Made by a program: the position numbers and the translations under genes. Below the pieces are notes generated by a model. The model saw only the letters and a program-made list of their open reading frames with translations, was not told the DNA's origin and ran no database searches. DNA of 10,284 bases from an uncultured Anaerolineae bacterium (GTDB taxonomy: Bacteria > Chloroflexota > Anaerolineae > Anaerolineales > UBA11858), in assembly GCA_937893815.1 (NCBI GenBank), contig CALCSH010000133.1, positions 1-10,284 on the forward strand. Direction: 5' to 3'. Shown here one piece after another: positions 1-7,907 of this stretch. Position 1 is the first letter of the stretch, and every line of letters starts with the position of its first letter.

Positions 1-37
1 ATGCCAAAACAAAGATCACAGCCTTAAGGATATTCAT
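1..37 (-). CDS. 5' end of an unidentified gene (partial, cut by left edge)
   Basis: Only the first 12 codons are visible, reading MNILKAVIFVLA: one lysine followed by a hydrophobic run, which fits the start of a signal peptide or membrane segment. The ATG (35-37 on the complementary strand) is preceded by a perfect AAGGAG Shine-Dalgarno at 45-50 with 7-nt spacing, and a TATAAT box lies further upstream at 64-69. Together these make a real start likely even though so little protein is seen. The gene continues beyond the window. Its distance of about 95 bp from the permease stop and its own promoter-like sequence suggest a separate transcription unit from the aro cluster. Product unknown. Confidence 0.55.
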   Translation of the reverse strand, partial: MNILKAVIFVLA

Positions 38-44
38 TTGTGTG

Positions 45-94
45 CTCCTTTGCTACTCACCTTATTATAGTGCAGAGGTTACTGCTCAGACCAA
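45..94 (-). promoter_or_regulatory. Putative promoter and ribosome binding site of the left-edge gene
   Basis: Read on the minus strand, a TTGGTC box (89-94) is followed after 19 nt by a perfect TATAAT (64-69), then AAGGAG (45-50) and an ATG at 37. The -10 and the ribosome binding site are consensus. The -35 match is partial and the spacing is 2 nt longer than the 17-nt optimum, so the promoter call is moderate. Transcription would start near position 57 and leave a short leader of about 20 nt. Confidence 0.4.
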
Positions 95-131
95 CGCCTT
101 CGCAAAAAGAATTCCGAAAAAAGATGTGCCA

Positions 132-836
132 TCACCCGAGAATCAGGCGAATTCCTGAAACGAGCAACAATACCAAAATCAGTTGGCGAAATCGTTTCAC
201 TGGGATGCGTTTGCCAAGGTATATTCCACCAAGAAGGGCCAGCGCCATGCCCGGTACGGCCCACATTGATGCTTGCCAAAAACTGGCGTTCAAATTGCCA
301 TCGATGGCATGGGAGATCAGAATCACGATATTGGTCACAATGAAAAAGCCCTGTAAGTTGCTGCGAAACTCATTCGGATGCCACTGCCGGAATGCAGCAT
401 AAATTACAATGATCGGGCCGCTGATATTAAAAGCACCCCCAGTTACCCCGGCGATAAATCCGAAAACATACGCCCAGTGCGGAGAAACAAGCGGAGGCAG
501 CGTAGGATTGATTAGTGTATAGAGCGCATACACCAGAATTAATACCCCGAGGGCGATTTGAATCCATTTTCCGTTTAGCGCACTGAGCAAATAAACTCCC
601 AAAGGAACACCCAGGCAAGCGGGAATCAGCAAATTTATCACCGAGCGAATATTAAAATTTTCCCGATAATACAGCAACACGACTGCCGCCGTCAATAACC
701 CCACAAACGCCGAAACGGATGTAGCCACTCGCACGCCTAGCCAATCGATCATGAACGGCATATTGATCAACGGAGCGCCGAAGCCAGCGACCGTTTGAGA
801 AAGAGTCGCCAGAAAATTAATCAGTGCAATCGCCAT
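132..836 (-). CDS. TauE/SafE (TSUP) family membrane permease
   Basis: The 234-residue protein is almost wholly hydrophobic, with about seven or eight membrane segments (roughly residues 2-22, 37-57, 63-86, 91-110, 121-148, 161-178, 186-208, 214-233). It carries the duplicated glycine-rich signatures of the family: GFGAP near residue 18 in the first half and GVTGGAFNISGP at 130-141 in the second. TSUP proteins move sulfite, sulfonates or other small organic anions across the inner membrane; the substrate here cannot be read from sequence. The start is supported by AGGA at 845-848, 8 nt from the ATG, with an in-frame stop just upstream. It lies 51 bp downstream of aroQ on the same strand and could be the last gene of the aro operon. 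The link may be only positional, since aromatic biosynthesis has no obvious need for it. It is slightly shorter than many family members. Confidence 0.85.
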   Translation of the reverse strand: MAIALINFLATLSQTVAGFGAPLINMPFMIDWLGVRVATSVSAFVGLLTAAVVLLYYRENFNIRSVINLLIPACLGVPLGVYLLSALNGKWIQIALGVLILVYALYTLINPTLPPLVSPHWAYVFGFIAGVTGGAFNISGPIIVIYAAFRQWHPNEFRSNLQGFFIVTNIVILISHAIDGNLNASFWQASMWAVPGMALALLGGIYLGKRIPVKRFRQLILVLLLVSGIRLILG

Positions 837-887
837 AGTTATTATCCTGAGACAGCATCAAGCAAAAGTTTTCTCACGATGGCAAAA

Positions 888-1325
888 TCATCTTTTGAAT
901 TGCGACACCAACGCTCGCAAGCCCAGCGCATACGACTCCCAGCCAAATCCGCTAATCTTGCCCAGACAGACCGGGGCCAGCAGCGATTGATGTCGAAACG
1001 CCTCGCGAGCGTAGACATTCGAGAGATGCACTTCAACCACTGGAATTTCAATCGCCGCGATGGCATCACGCAGCGCCACCGAGGTGTGGGTGTACGCTCC
1101 GGGGTTGAATACCACCCCGGAAGCCCAAGTGCGCGCTTCGTGTAGAGCGTCAATCAGTGCCCCCTCACCATTTGATTGGAAAGCTCGTACCTCTACTTGT
1201 AGCTCCGCACCCAGAGCCGTGAGGCGAGCGTTAATATCATCCAATGTCAACACGCCATAGACTTCCGGCTCGCGCAAGCCAAGTAAGTTCAGGTTCGGGC
1301 CGTGCAATATGAGAATTTTCGACAT
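888..1325 (-). CDS. aroQ: 3-dehydroquinate dehydratase, type II
   Basis: AroQ catalyses the third shikimate step, trans-dehydration of 3-dehydroquinate to 3-dehydroshikimate, as a cytoplasmic dodecamer of small subunits. The 145-residue length is standard. Visible motifs are [16 protein letters not shown] (residues 9-24, with catalytic Tyr23 and Arg18), FQSNGEG (49-55), [10 protein letters not shown] (73-82), EVHLSN (98-103, with the catalytic His100) and the REAFRHQS substrate-binding segment (107-114). It is unrelated to the Schiff-base type I enzyme (AroD). The ATG has AGGA at 1332-1335 with 6-nt spacing. It lies 72 bp downstream of the aroKB fusion, whose AroB domain makes its substrate; a CCTAAT-type repeat fills that gap. 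Confidence 0.97.
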   Translation of the reverse strand: MSKILILHGPNLNLLGLREPEVYGVLTLDDINARLTALGAELQVEVRAFQSNGEGALIDALHEARTWASGVVFNPGAYTHTSVALRDAIAAIEIPVVEVHLSNVYAREAFRHQSLLAPVCLGKISGFGWESYALGLRALVSQFKR

Positions 1326-1350
1326 ACGATTTCCTTTTACAGGTATCAGA

Positions 1351-1397
1351 CAATCAGGGATTAGGTAATTAAGCCAAACCGATTACCTAACACCTAA

Positions 1398-1424
<27 letters not shown>
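1351..1424. repeat. CCTAAT-type palindromic repeat cluster between aroKB and aroQ, entering the aroKB 3' end
   Basis: The gap contains an inverted repeat, TTAGGTAAT (1361-1369) facing ATTACCTAA (1382-1390), and a direct repeat of CACCTAATC at 1391-1399 and 1415-1423. The aroKB stop codon (1398-1400) and its last eight codons lie inside the cluster. The 20-mer at 1351-1370 recurs with one mismatch at 8795-8814 in the tyrA/aroF gap, and the 11-mer ACCGATTACCT recurs at the aroF stop. This is therefore a dispersed family rather than local low complexity. It has no T-run placed as in an intrinsic terminator. Confidence 0.7.
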
Positions 1425-3003
<1,579 letters not shown>

Positions 3004-3011
<8 letters not shown>

Positions 3012-4257
3012 TGGGCCACCAGGTGTGTGAAATATTATCCATTGGCAGGTCGTTGAGGCACGCCTTTCGCAAGGTTGCAAAACGGGGTTGCATTTCAGCG
3101 AGCGAGTCGCCGCCCAGTTTTTCAAGCAAGGCGTCGGCGAGGATGAAGGCGATGACGGCCTCGATGATTGGCACGGCGCGTGGCACGGGGCAAAAATCGG
3201 AACGCTCGTATTGCGTGGGGCGCGGCTGGCCGTCAGCCAGGTCTACGGTTTGCTGTGGAGTGAGCGTGGTCGCAATCGGTTTCATCGCCGCCCGGATAAC
3301 CAGCGGCTGCCCGTTGCTGATGCCGCCCTCGATACCCCCAGCGCGGTTGCTGGGCCGAGTAAGAGCATTGGACACAGATAAAAACGGAGTTTTTTGGGTA
3401 TTTAATTCTTGATCCGTATCATCCGCGTTCATCCGTCTCCCACTTAGCTCGATGGCATCATGGGCTTGTGTGCCAGGGAGGCGGGCATTCGCAAAGGCTG
3501 AGCCGAACTCGACGCCTTTGATGGCCTGCACGCCCAGCACCGCCGCGCCCAAGCGGGCTTCAAGCTTGCGATCCCAATGGACGTGCGATCCCAGGCCAGG
3601 CGGCAGATTGAGGGCCACAACTTCAATCACCCCGCCGAGGGTGTCGCGCTGCTCCATAATCTGACGGATGCAGGCGCGCATGGCATTGGCAGCAACAGGG
3701 TCGGGACAGCGTACATCATTGGCCTCGGCCTGGGCAGAACGCGCTTCAAGCGGGATGCTCTCAATGTCCGCTTCCACCTCCCCAATCGCACGCACATAGC
3801 CGATAATTTGCACGCCAAACTCGGCCAATAGCTGCTTGCACACCGCACCCACGGCGACGCGGGCGGCGGTTTCGCGCGCCGAAGCGCGCTCCAGCGAGGG
3901 GCGCAAATCGCGGTAGCCATACTTAATAGCCGCGGTCAGGTCAGCATGTCCGGGGCGCGGCGCGGTAAACGGCTCGATGGCCTGTCCCAGCCATTTCCCA
4001 TGATTTAAATTGGCTATACGCATGGCAAGCGGCGCGCCGATGGTCTGACCCGCCATCACGCCGCTGAGTATTTCGGCCTGATCGCGTTCCATTTTCATGC
4101 GCGGCCCGGCGCCATAGCCCTGCTGGCGGCGAACCAATTCCTGGTTGATGGCTTCGACATCCAGCCGCAATCCAGCGGGCAGCCCCTCGAGAATGGCGAT
4201 CAATTCGGGTCCGTGGGATTCACCAGCGGTCAAAAATCGCAAGTGTGTTGTGAACAT
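3004..4257 (-). CDS. aroC: Chorismate synthase with an in-frame repeat-derived insertion
   Basis: AroC converts EPSP to chorismate, the last common step, in a reaction needing reduced FMN. The 417-residue protein shows AGESHGPEL near the N-terminus (about 11-19), GPRMKMERDQAEILSG (about 51-66), RPGHADLTA with the active-site His104, YRDLRPSLERASARETAARVA (about 115-134), NRAGGIEGGISNG (304-316) and RSDFCPVPRAVPI (352-364). The family is usually about 350-390 residues. The excess is largely one insertion at about 273-296, encoded by the ACGGAT-type repeat, just before NRAGGIEGG. I chose the second ATG (4257) because GGAGAG (4264-4269) lies 6 nt upstream of it but directly abuts the first ATG at 4263. 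Starting at 4263 would add two residues (419) and give an ATGA overlap with the aminotransferase stop. The 3' end overlaps the aroKB start by 8 bp, suggesting translational coupling. Confidence 0.96.
3371..3440. repeat. ACGGAT-type imperfect palindromic repeat in frame inside aroC
   Basis: On the plus strand GACACAGATAAAAACGGAG (3371-3389) faces ATCCGTATCATCCGCG and GTTCATCCGTC (3412-3437); arms of the form (A)CACGGATAAAACGGAT are oriented head to head. It encodes residues about 273-296 of AroC (MNADDTDQELNTQKTPFLSV and flanking residues) without a stop. The encoded stretch coincides with the segment by which this AroC exceeds its family between HDAIE and NRAGG. Confidence 0.7.
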
Positions 4258-4259
4258 AG

Positions 4260-5450
4260 TCATCTCTCCAGTTGGCAGGTTTGAACGTTTGCACGTTGCA
4301 ACCTTTCAACGTTTTGAACTCTTTCCATAGCCGCTGCAATAACTTCCACCGGCAGAACTAATGATAAGCGAAAATACCCTTCGCCGCCCGGGCCGAAGAT
4401 GCTCCCCGGCGTCAGGCTAACATGAGCGGTGTTTAAAATATGCAGCACAAAATCCATCGAACGCCAGGGGTCCGGGATCGGGCACCAGATGTACAATGAA
4501 GCTTTCGAAATATGGGGCTGCAATCCCATCCCTCGCAGGGCGCTCATAGCCGCATCGCGGCGCGTCTGATAAACGGCGTTGCGCGCCAAAAGCCAGCTCT
4601 GATCACCGGTCAGCGCGGCGACGGCGCCCTCCTGAACAGGCAAAAAGTGACCGCTATCGGCGTGGGTTTTCAGTTTGCGCAAGGCGCCGATGGCATCTTT
4701 ATTGCCCGCGGCCACGCCCAGGCGCCACCCGGCCATATTGTGCGACTTCGAGAGCGTATTGAGCTCCACGGCCACATCCGCCGCACCGGGCACTTCCATA
4801 ACGCTGGGGGCATGCCAACCGTCAAAGGTTACCTGGGTATAGGCTGCGTCATGAACCAGCAATATCTCGTTGCGGCGGGCGAATTCAACGGAGCGGGCGA
4901 AGAATTCAAAATTGGCTACAGCGGCGGTGGGGTTGTTGGGATAGTTCAGCCACATCAATTTGGCGCGACGGGCGATTTCAGCGGGAATGGATTCCAGGTC
5001 AGGAAGAAAGTTGTTCTCGGCGAGCAGTGGAACGCTAACCGGCTCAGCCCTGGCAAAACGTGCTCCCTGGGCGTAGGTCTGATAGCCGGGATCGGGAACC
5101 AGCACCACGTCCCCGGGGTTGAGAATAGCCAATGAAAGATGAAAAACGCCTTCTTTCGACCCCAGGAGGGGCAGCACATCATCGGGGTTTAGATACACCC
5201 CATGCCGATTCTGGTAAAGCTGCGCCCAGGCCTGGCGAATCTCCAGCGATCCACTGTGAGGTTGATAACCGTGACTGGCTGAATCGCGCGCCGAGCGAGT
5301 CAGCGCGTCCACGATGTGCGGCGCGGGCGGCAAATCCGGTGAACCAATATCCAGGCGGATGACATCATGTCCGGCGGCGCGCAATTCATTCACGCGGGCG
5401 GTGAGAGTGGCAAAATAGTTGGGGGAGAGTCGGTCAGTGGGGTTGGGCAT
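4260..5450 (-). CDS. PLP-dependent class I/II aminotransferase, probably aromatic or prephenate aminotransferase
   Basis: The 396-residue fold-type I aminotransferase has all key positions visible: the IGSPDLPP segment (36-42), GSKEG (97-101, phosphate binding), PGYQTY (121-126), YPNNPT (170-175, Asn contacting PLP), DAAY (201-204), SKSHNMAGWRLG (234-245, with Schiff-base Lys235) and FRLSL (360-364, with Arg361 for the substrate carboxylate). The subfamily resembles aspartate/LL-DAP-like class Ib enzymes, which vary in substrate. Its place between aroE and aroC in a cluster that also has tyrA makes transamination of prephenate, 4-hydroxyphenylpyruvate or phenylpyruvate the best inference; aspartate aminotransferase or DapL-like activity cannot be excluded. 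No clear Shine-Dalgarno precedes the ATG. The last 19 residues (378-396, ending QTCQLER) are encoded by a CAACGT/AACGTT-rich repeat that also supplies the ribosome binding site of aroC. Confidence 0.9.
   Translation of the reverse strand: MPNPTDRLSPNYFATLTARVNELRAAGHDVIRLDIGSPDLPPAPHIVDALTRSARDSASHGYQPHSGSLEIRQAWAQLYQNRHGVYLNPDDVLPLLGSKEGVFHLSLAILNPGDVVLVPDPGYQTYAQGARFARAEPVSVPLLAENNFLPDLESIPAEIARRAKLMWLNYPNNPTAAVANFEFFARSVEFARRNEILLVHDAAYTQVTFDGWHAPSVMEVPGAADVAVELNTLSKSHNMAGWRLGVAAGNKDAIGALRKLKTHADSGHFLPVQEGAVAALTGDQSWLLARNAVYQTRRDAAMSALRGMGLQPHISKASLYIWCPIPDPWRSMDFVLHILNTAHVSLTPGSIFGPGGEGYFRLSLVLPVEVIAAAMERVQNVERLQRANVQTCQLER
4264..4269 (-). promoter_or_regulatory. Ribosome binding site that decides the aroC start
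   Basis: GGAGAG on the minus strand lies inside the last codons of the aminotransferase. It is 6 nt from the ATG at 4257 but 0 nt from the ATG at 4263, so it supports the downstream start and suggests that aroC translation follows termination of the aminotransferase at 4260-4262. Confidence 0.6.
4271..4319. repeat. AACGTT/GTTGCA-rich repeat forming the aminotransferase C-terminus
   Basis: The stretch alternates GTTTGAACGTTTGCACGTTG with CAACCTTTCAACGTTTTGAAC, so short inverted and direct copies of AACGTT, GTTGCA and TTGAAC recur. It encodes residues 378-396 of the aminotransferase. Similar motifs appear in aroE near 5950-5985 (ACGTTCGAACGG) and between aroA and tyrA (CAAGTTGCAG twice), suggesting one dispersed family. 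Confidence 0.5.
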
Positions 5451-5485
5451 AGGAATCGAGTATCAGGAAACAGGTAAATAGGGGG

Positions 5486-6412
5486 TTATAAAGTTTTTAC
5501 AGCGTTCAACATTACATCCCGCGGGACTACAAGTCCCGTCCAGCGTTCTAACGCCAGGGCGGCCTGCTCGATAAGCATTCCCAACCCGGTGGTTGCCCGC
5601 AATCCAGCAGCACGCGCCTGCCTGACGATCAAGGTCTCGCGGGGATTATAAACCAGGTCGTAAACGGCAGCATTACCAGGGAAAGGTATCCCTTCCGGCC
5701 AGGGCGAATCATTCAGGTTGGGTGACATACCAAGGGGGGTGGTGTTGATAATCAGAGTTGAAGGTTGAAGATTGAGGGTTAAAAATTGAAACTTGATGGT
5801 CTCAGGTTGAATGTTGGGAAAGCGGTTGCCGAAATAGGCTGCCAATGCATTGGCCTGTTCCAAACGACGGGCGGCGATGGTGACGTGGCAGCCGCGCGAG
5901 AGCAGGGCGTAGGTTACGGCGCGTGCCGAGCCGCCAGCGCCCAGGATCAAAACGTTTATACGTTCGAACGGTTGAATATTTAAACGACTTTGAAGATCAC
6001 GCAGAAACCCTGGTGCGTCTGTATTATCCCCAACAAGTTGCCCGCCCTGCCGGAAGATCGTATTCACTGCACCGATGGCTTCAGCGGCCGGTGTGAGGGC
6101 ATCGAGGAAGGAAATCACGGTTTGTTTGTGCGGGATGGTCACGTTCAGGCCGTGGATTTCGCCTGCCCGCATATTCTCAAGTAAATTTTCAAGAGAATAC
6201 ATTCCCTCACCCCTTACTCCCCTCTCCCTAAGGGAGAGGGGCTGGGGGTGAGGGGGGACAGGATACAGGCGATACTCCCCCTCCAGCCCGAGGGTGTGTA
6301 ACGCAGCGTTGTGAATCTGCGGCGAAAGGCTGTGGCTGAGGGGGTAACCGATCAGACCCAGGTTGATACCGGGTTTGAAGGTAGAAGGTTGAAGGGGTAC
6401 ATAGTCATTCAT
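5486..6412 (-). CDS. aroE: Shikimate dehydrogenase with in-frame palindromic insertion
   Basis: AroE reduces 3-dehydroshikimate to shikimate with NADPH. The 308-residue protein has the shikimate-binding GYPLSHSLSP (22-31, Ser28 and Ser30), catalytic NVTIPHK (90-96, Lys96), GDNTDAPGF with Asp132, the nucleotide-binding GAGGSARA (158-165), the AARR segment (180-183) at the NADP-specificity position, NTTPLGM (223-229), YDLVYNPRET (251-260) and TGLGMLIEQA (275-284). The usual length is about 270-285. The excess lies in an N-terminal extension (LQPSTFKPG), a hairpin-encoded insert at about 53-70 (PPHPQPLSLRERGVRGEG) and a TTCAACCT-type stretch at about 206-221. All three are repeat sequence, yet the frame is open and catalytic residues are present. 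The start overlaps the aroA stop as ATGA, so translation is probably coupled. It ends 35 bp before the aminotransferase. Confidence 0.96.
   Translation of the reverse strand: MNDYVPLQPSTFKPGINLGLIGYPLSHSLSPQIHNAALHTLGLEGEYRLYPVPPHPQPLSLRERGVRGEGMYSLENLLENMRAGEIHGLNVTIPHKQTVISFLDALTPAAEAIGAVNTIFRQGGQLVGDNTDAPGFLRDLQSRLNIQPFERINVLILGAGGSARAVTYALLSRGCHVTIAARRLEQANALAAYFGNRFPNIQPETIKFQFLTLNLQPSTLIINTTPLGMSPNLNDSPWPEGIPFPGNAAVYDLVYNPRETLIVRQARAAGLRATTGLGMLIEQAALALERWTGLVVPRDVMLNAVKTL
5749..5815. repeat. TTCAACCT-type repeat inside aroE (C-terminal copy)
   Basis: On the minus strand the stretch runs CATTCAACCTGAGACC, TTTCAATTTTTAACCCTC, then AATCTTCAACCTTCAACTC: several degenerate copies of an 8-nt TTCAACCT unit. 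It encodes about residues 200-221 (IQPETIKFQF, LTLNLQPSTLII), just before the conserved NTTPLGM. LQPST here repeats LQPST at residues 7-11 of the same protein. Confidence 0.6.
6204..6254. repeat. GC-rich palindromic hairpin repeat in frame inside aroE
   Basis: There is a perfect 11-bp inner stem, CCCCTCTCCCT (6219-6229) with AGGGAGAGGGG (6231-6241), around a single unpaired A. An outer 10-bp stem, CCCTCACCCC (6204-6213) with GGGGTGAGGG (6245-6254), is separated from it by a small 5/3-nt internal loop. It encodes PPHPQPLSLRERGVRGEG (residues 53-70) between the first beta-strands of AroE and the SLENLLENM helix. Peptides of this HPQPLSLRERG type are familiar from annotated ORFs running through dispersed palindromes in many bacterial genomes. 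Confidence 0.85.
6378..6398. repeat. TTCAACCT-type repeat inside aroE (N-terminal copy)
   Basis: On the minus strand CTTCAACCTTCTACCTTCAA encodes PLQPSTFK (residues 6-13), a short extension ahead of the conserved NLGLIGYPLSHS start of the fold. It is the same unit family as the stretch at 5749-5815. Confidence 0.55.
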
Positions 6413-7677
6413 TGCAAGCTATCCAGAACTTCGAAGTAACTTGGAAAGGTTTTCGCCACGCAACCGGGGTCTTCGATTTCGACTCCGGGGGTACGCAAAC
6501 CGACCAGGGCAAAGGCCATCGCCATGCGGTGGTCGTTGTAGGTCTGGATGCGCGCCGGGCGGATATCGTCGCAGGGGTAAATCGTCATGCCGTCGGGATG
6601 TTCATCGACGCGTACGCCCAGGCGGGCCAACTCCGCGCACGTTGCCGAGATACGGTCGCTTTCCTTGAGTCGGGCGGAGGCAATGCCGCGGATGGTGGTC
6701 GGGGAATCAGCAAAGGGGGCAATAACTGCCAGGGTTTGGGCAGTATCGGGGGTGTCGGCCATATCCACATCCACGCCGCGTAGGCGCGTTGGGCCTGTGA
6801 CGCGGATCGCCTGAGGCAGGGCTTCAATCGTGCAGCCCATTTCAGCGAGCACATCCAGGAAAACGATATCGCCCTGGCGTGCCTGTCGGGAGATGTGAGT
6901 TACTTCGGCCCAACCGCCGCAAATCGCCGGGGCCGCAAAAAAATAGGAGGCCGCGGAAGCGTCACTCTCGATAGGGTAGCGCCCCGGTGTCTGGTACACG
7001 CCCTGGGAGACGCGGAAGCGGTCATAATCATCACGATGAACCTGAATCCCGAAGTCAGCCATTACGCCCAGGGTTAGATCAATATAGGGGCGCGAAAAAA
7101 GCGGGCCTACAACTTCAATTTCCACCGGAGTTTGGGCATAGGGGGCAGTCATCAACAATCCGCTCAAATATTGGCTGCTGGTGTCGCCGCGAATGGAGGT
7201 TTTGTCGCCGGGGAGGCCGCTGGCAACGATACGGACTGGGGGACAATCGGTAGGAGCAACAACCTGTGCGCCAAGTTTATTCAACGCCACAACCAAATCT
7301 CCGATGGGGCGCTGGCGCATGCGCGGCTCGCCATCGAGGGTGAATTGGCCGCATCCGAGGGTCAGCATGGCCGTGAGAAAACGGGCCGCTGTACCGGCAT
7401 TTCCGATATAAACATCCGCGCTGCGTGCGGGAATCTTTCCCCCCAGACCGCGCACGGTGATAGTTTGGCACGGCTCATCCAGGTGGATATCGAACCCCAG
7501 TTCGGTGAGGGCCGATGCGAAATAGCACGAGTCATCCGAGAAAAGCGCATTTTCGATGACCGTTTCACCAGCAGCCAGGGCTGCCACAAGCAAGGTGCGG
7601 TTGGTGTGGCTCTTGGAACCAGGAACGCGCACGCGGGCGGCGAGGGAATGGGAGATGGGGGTTATTGGTAAGGTCAT
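6409..7677 (-). CDS. aroA: 3-phosphoshikimate 1-carboxyvinyltransferase (EPSP synthase)
   Basis: AroA transfers the enolpyruvyl group of PEP to shikimate-3-phosphate, step six of the pathway. The 422 residues form the two-domain inside-out alpha/beta barrel. Visible motifs are PGSKSHTNR (19-27, Lys22 and Arg27), GNAGTAARFLTA (92-103, the PEP-loop region), GEPRMRQRPI (116-125), SSQYLSGLLM (167-176), SDASAASYF (238-246), DMADTPDTAQT (305-315, with the expected catalytic Asp311), RLKESDR (336-342), NDHRMAM (381-387) and PGCVAKTFPSYF (404-415). The GNAGTxxR form resembles the class I, glyphosate-sensitive type, although CP4-like changes can only be judged by alignment. There is no convincing Shine-Dalgarno upstream of the ATG, and the upstream region is repeat sequence. 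Its stop overlaps the aroE start (ATGA). No repeat is evident inside it. Confidence 0.97.
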   Translation of the reverse strand: MTLPITPISHSLAARVRVPGSKSHTNRTLLVAALAAGETVIENALFSDDSCYFASALTELGFDIHLDEPCQTITVRGLGGKIPARSADVYIGNAGTAARFLTAMLTLGCGQFTLDGEPRMRQRPIGDLVVALNKLGAQVVAPTDCPPVRIVASGLPGDKTSIRGDTSSQYLSGLLMTAPYAQTPVEIEVVGPLFSRPYIDLTLGVMADFGIQVHRDDYDRFRVSQGVYQTPGRYPIESDASAASYFFAAPAICGGWAEVTHISRQARQGDIVFLDVLAEMGCTIEALPQAIRVTGPTRLRGVDVDMADTPDTAQTLAVIAPFADSPTTIRGIASARLKESDRISATCAELARLGVRVDEHPDGMTIYPCDDIRPARIQTYNDHRMAMAFALVGLRTPGVEIEDPGCVAKTFPSYFEVLDSLQ

Positions 7678-7694
7678 GGCGGTTTACAGGTATA

Positions 7695-7719
7695 CAAGTT
7701 GCAGGTTGGCAAGTTGCAG
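7695..7719. repeat. Short direct repeat upstream of aroA
   Basis: CAAGTTGCAG occurs perfectly at 7695-7704 and 7710-7719, separated by GTTGG. It lies in the leader immediately upstream of aroA where a ribosome binding site would be sought, and resembles the GTTGCA-containing repeat at 4271-4319. Confidence 0.5.
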
Positions 7720-7741
7720 ATTAATTTTTGAAAGTTTAGAT

Positions 7742-7902
7742 GACTCCACTGCAAAAAGACATTTTCACCGCAGAGTGCGCAGAGAACGCCGAGATTTTTT
7801 TGACGATTTCGCAGAAAAATGGCTTCTTTTTTGCCGATTTTACACTTTTTAAACTCTGCGCTCTCCGCGTTCTCAGCGGTGAAGGTTTTTTGCAGTAGAG
7901 TC
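7742..7902. mobile_element. 161-bp inverted-repeat element with a 6-bp target duplication (MITE-like)
   Basis: Two long imperfect arms face each other, 7742-7797 and 7851-7902. They share GACTC(C/T)ACTGCAAAAA, then TTCACCGC(A/T)GAG, then CGC(A/G)GAGA(A/G)CGC. The ends are exact (GACTC / GAGTC). The identical hexamer TTAGAT abuts each end, at 7736-7741 and 7903-7908, as expected for a target-site duplication. There is no open reading frame for a transposase, so it would be non-autonomous. The right-hand duplicate shares its last base with the tyrA stop codon, so the element landed right behind tyrA without damaging it. The CGCAGAG-type motif is a common dispersed-repeat style; the family is not identified. 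Confidence 0.7.
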
Positions 7903-7907
7903 TTAGA

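Noticed and set aside
112..134. Terminator after the permease gene
   Set aside because: A T-run follows a GATG-GCA-CATC hairpin on the minus strand, but the stem is only 4 bp, too weak to call.
1361..1390. Terminator or riboswitch between aroKB and aroQ
   Set aside because: The inverted repeat has 9-bp AT-rich arms with no T-run, and related sequence recurs at 8795-8976, so it is a dispersed repeat rather than a regulatory RNA.
3012..3125. A longer aroKB reading frame starting at 3125
   Set aside because: The extension is the aroC 3' end read in another frame. The ATG at 3011 has GGTGG at good spacing and puts Walker A near residue 17, as expected.
4512..5135. Plus-strand open frame opposite the aminotransferase
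   Set aside because: It is a shadow of a gene with full catalytic motifs; no ribosome binding site or recognisable protein family.
5486..6412. aroE as a pseudogene because of inserted repeats
   Set aside because: The frame is open throughout and shikimate-binding, catalytic and NADP-binding motifs are all present, so it is scored as functional with insertions.
7742..7902. CRISPR-like repeats
   Set aside because: The repeated CGCAGAG motifs are arms of one inverted repeat; there is no regular repeat-spacer periodicity.
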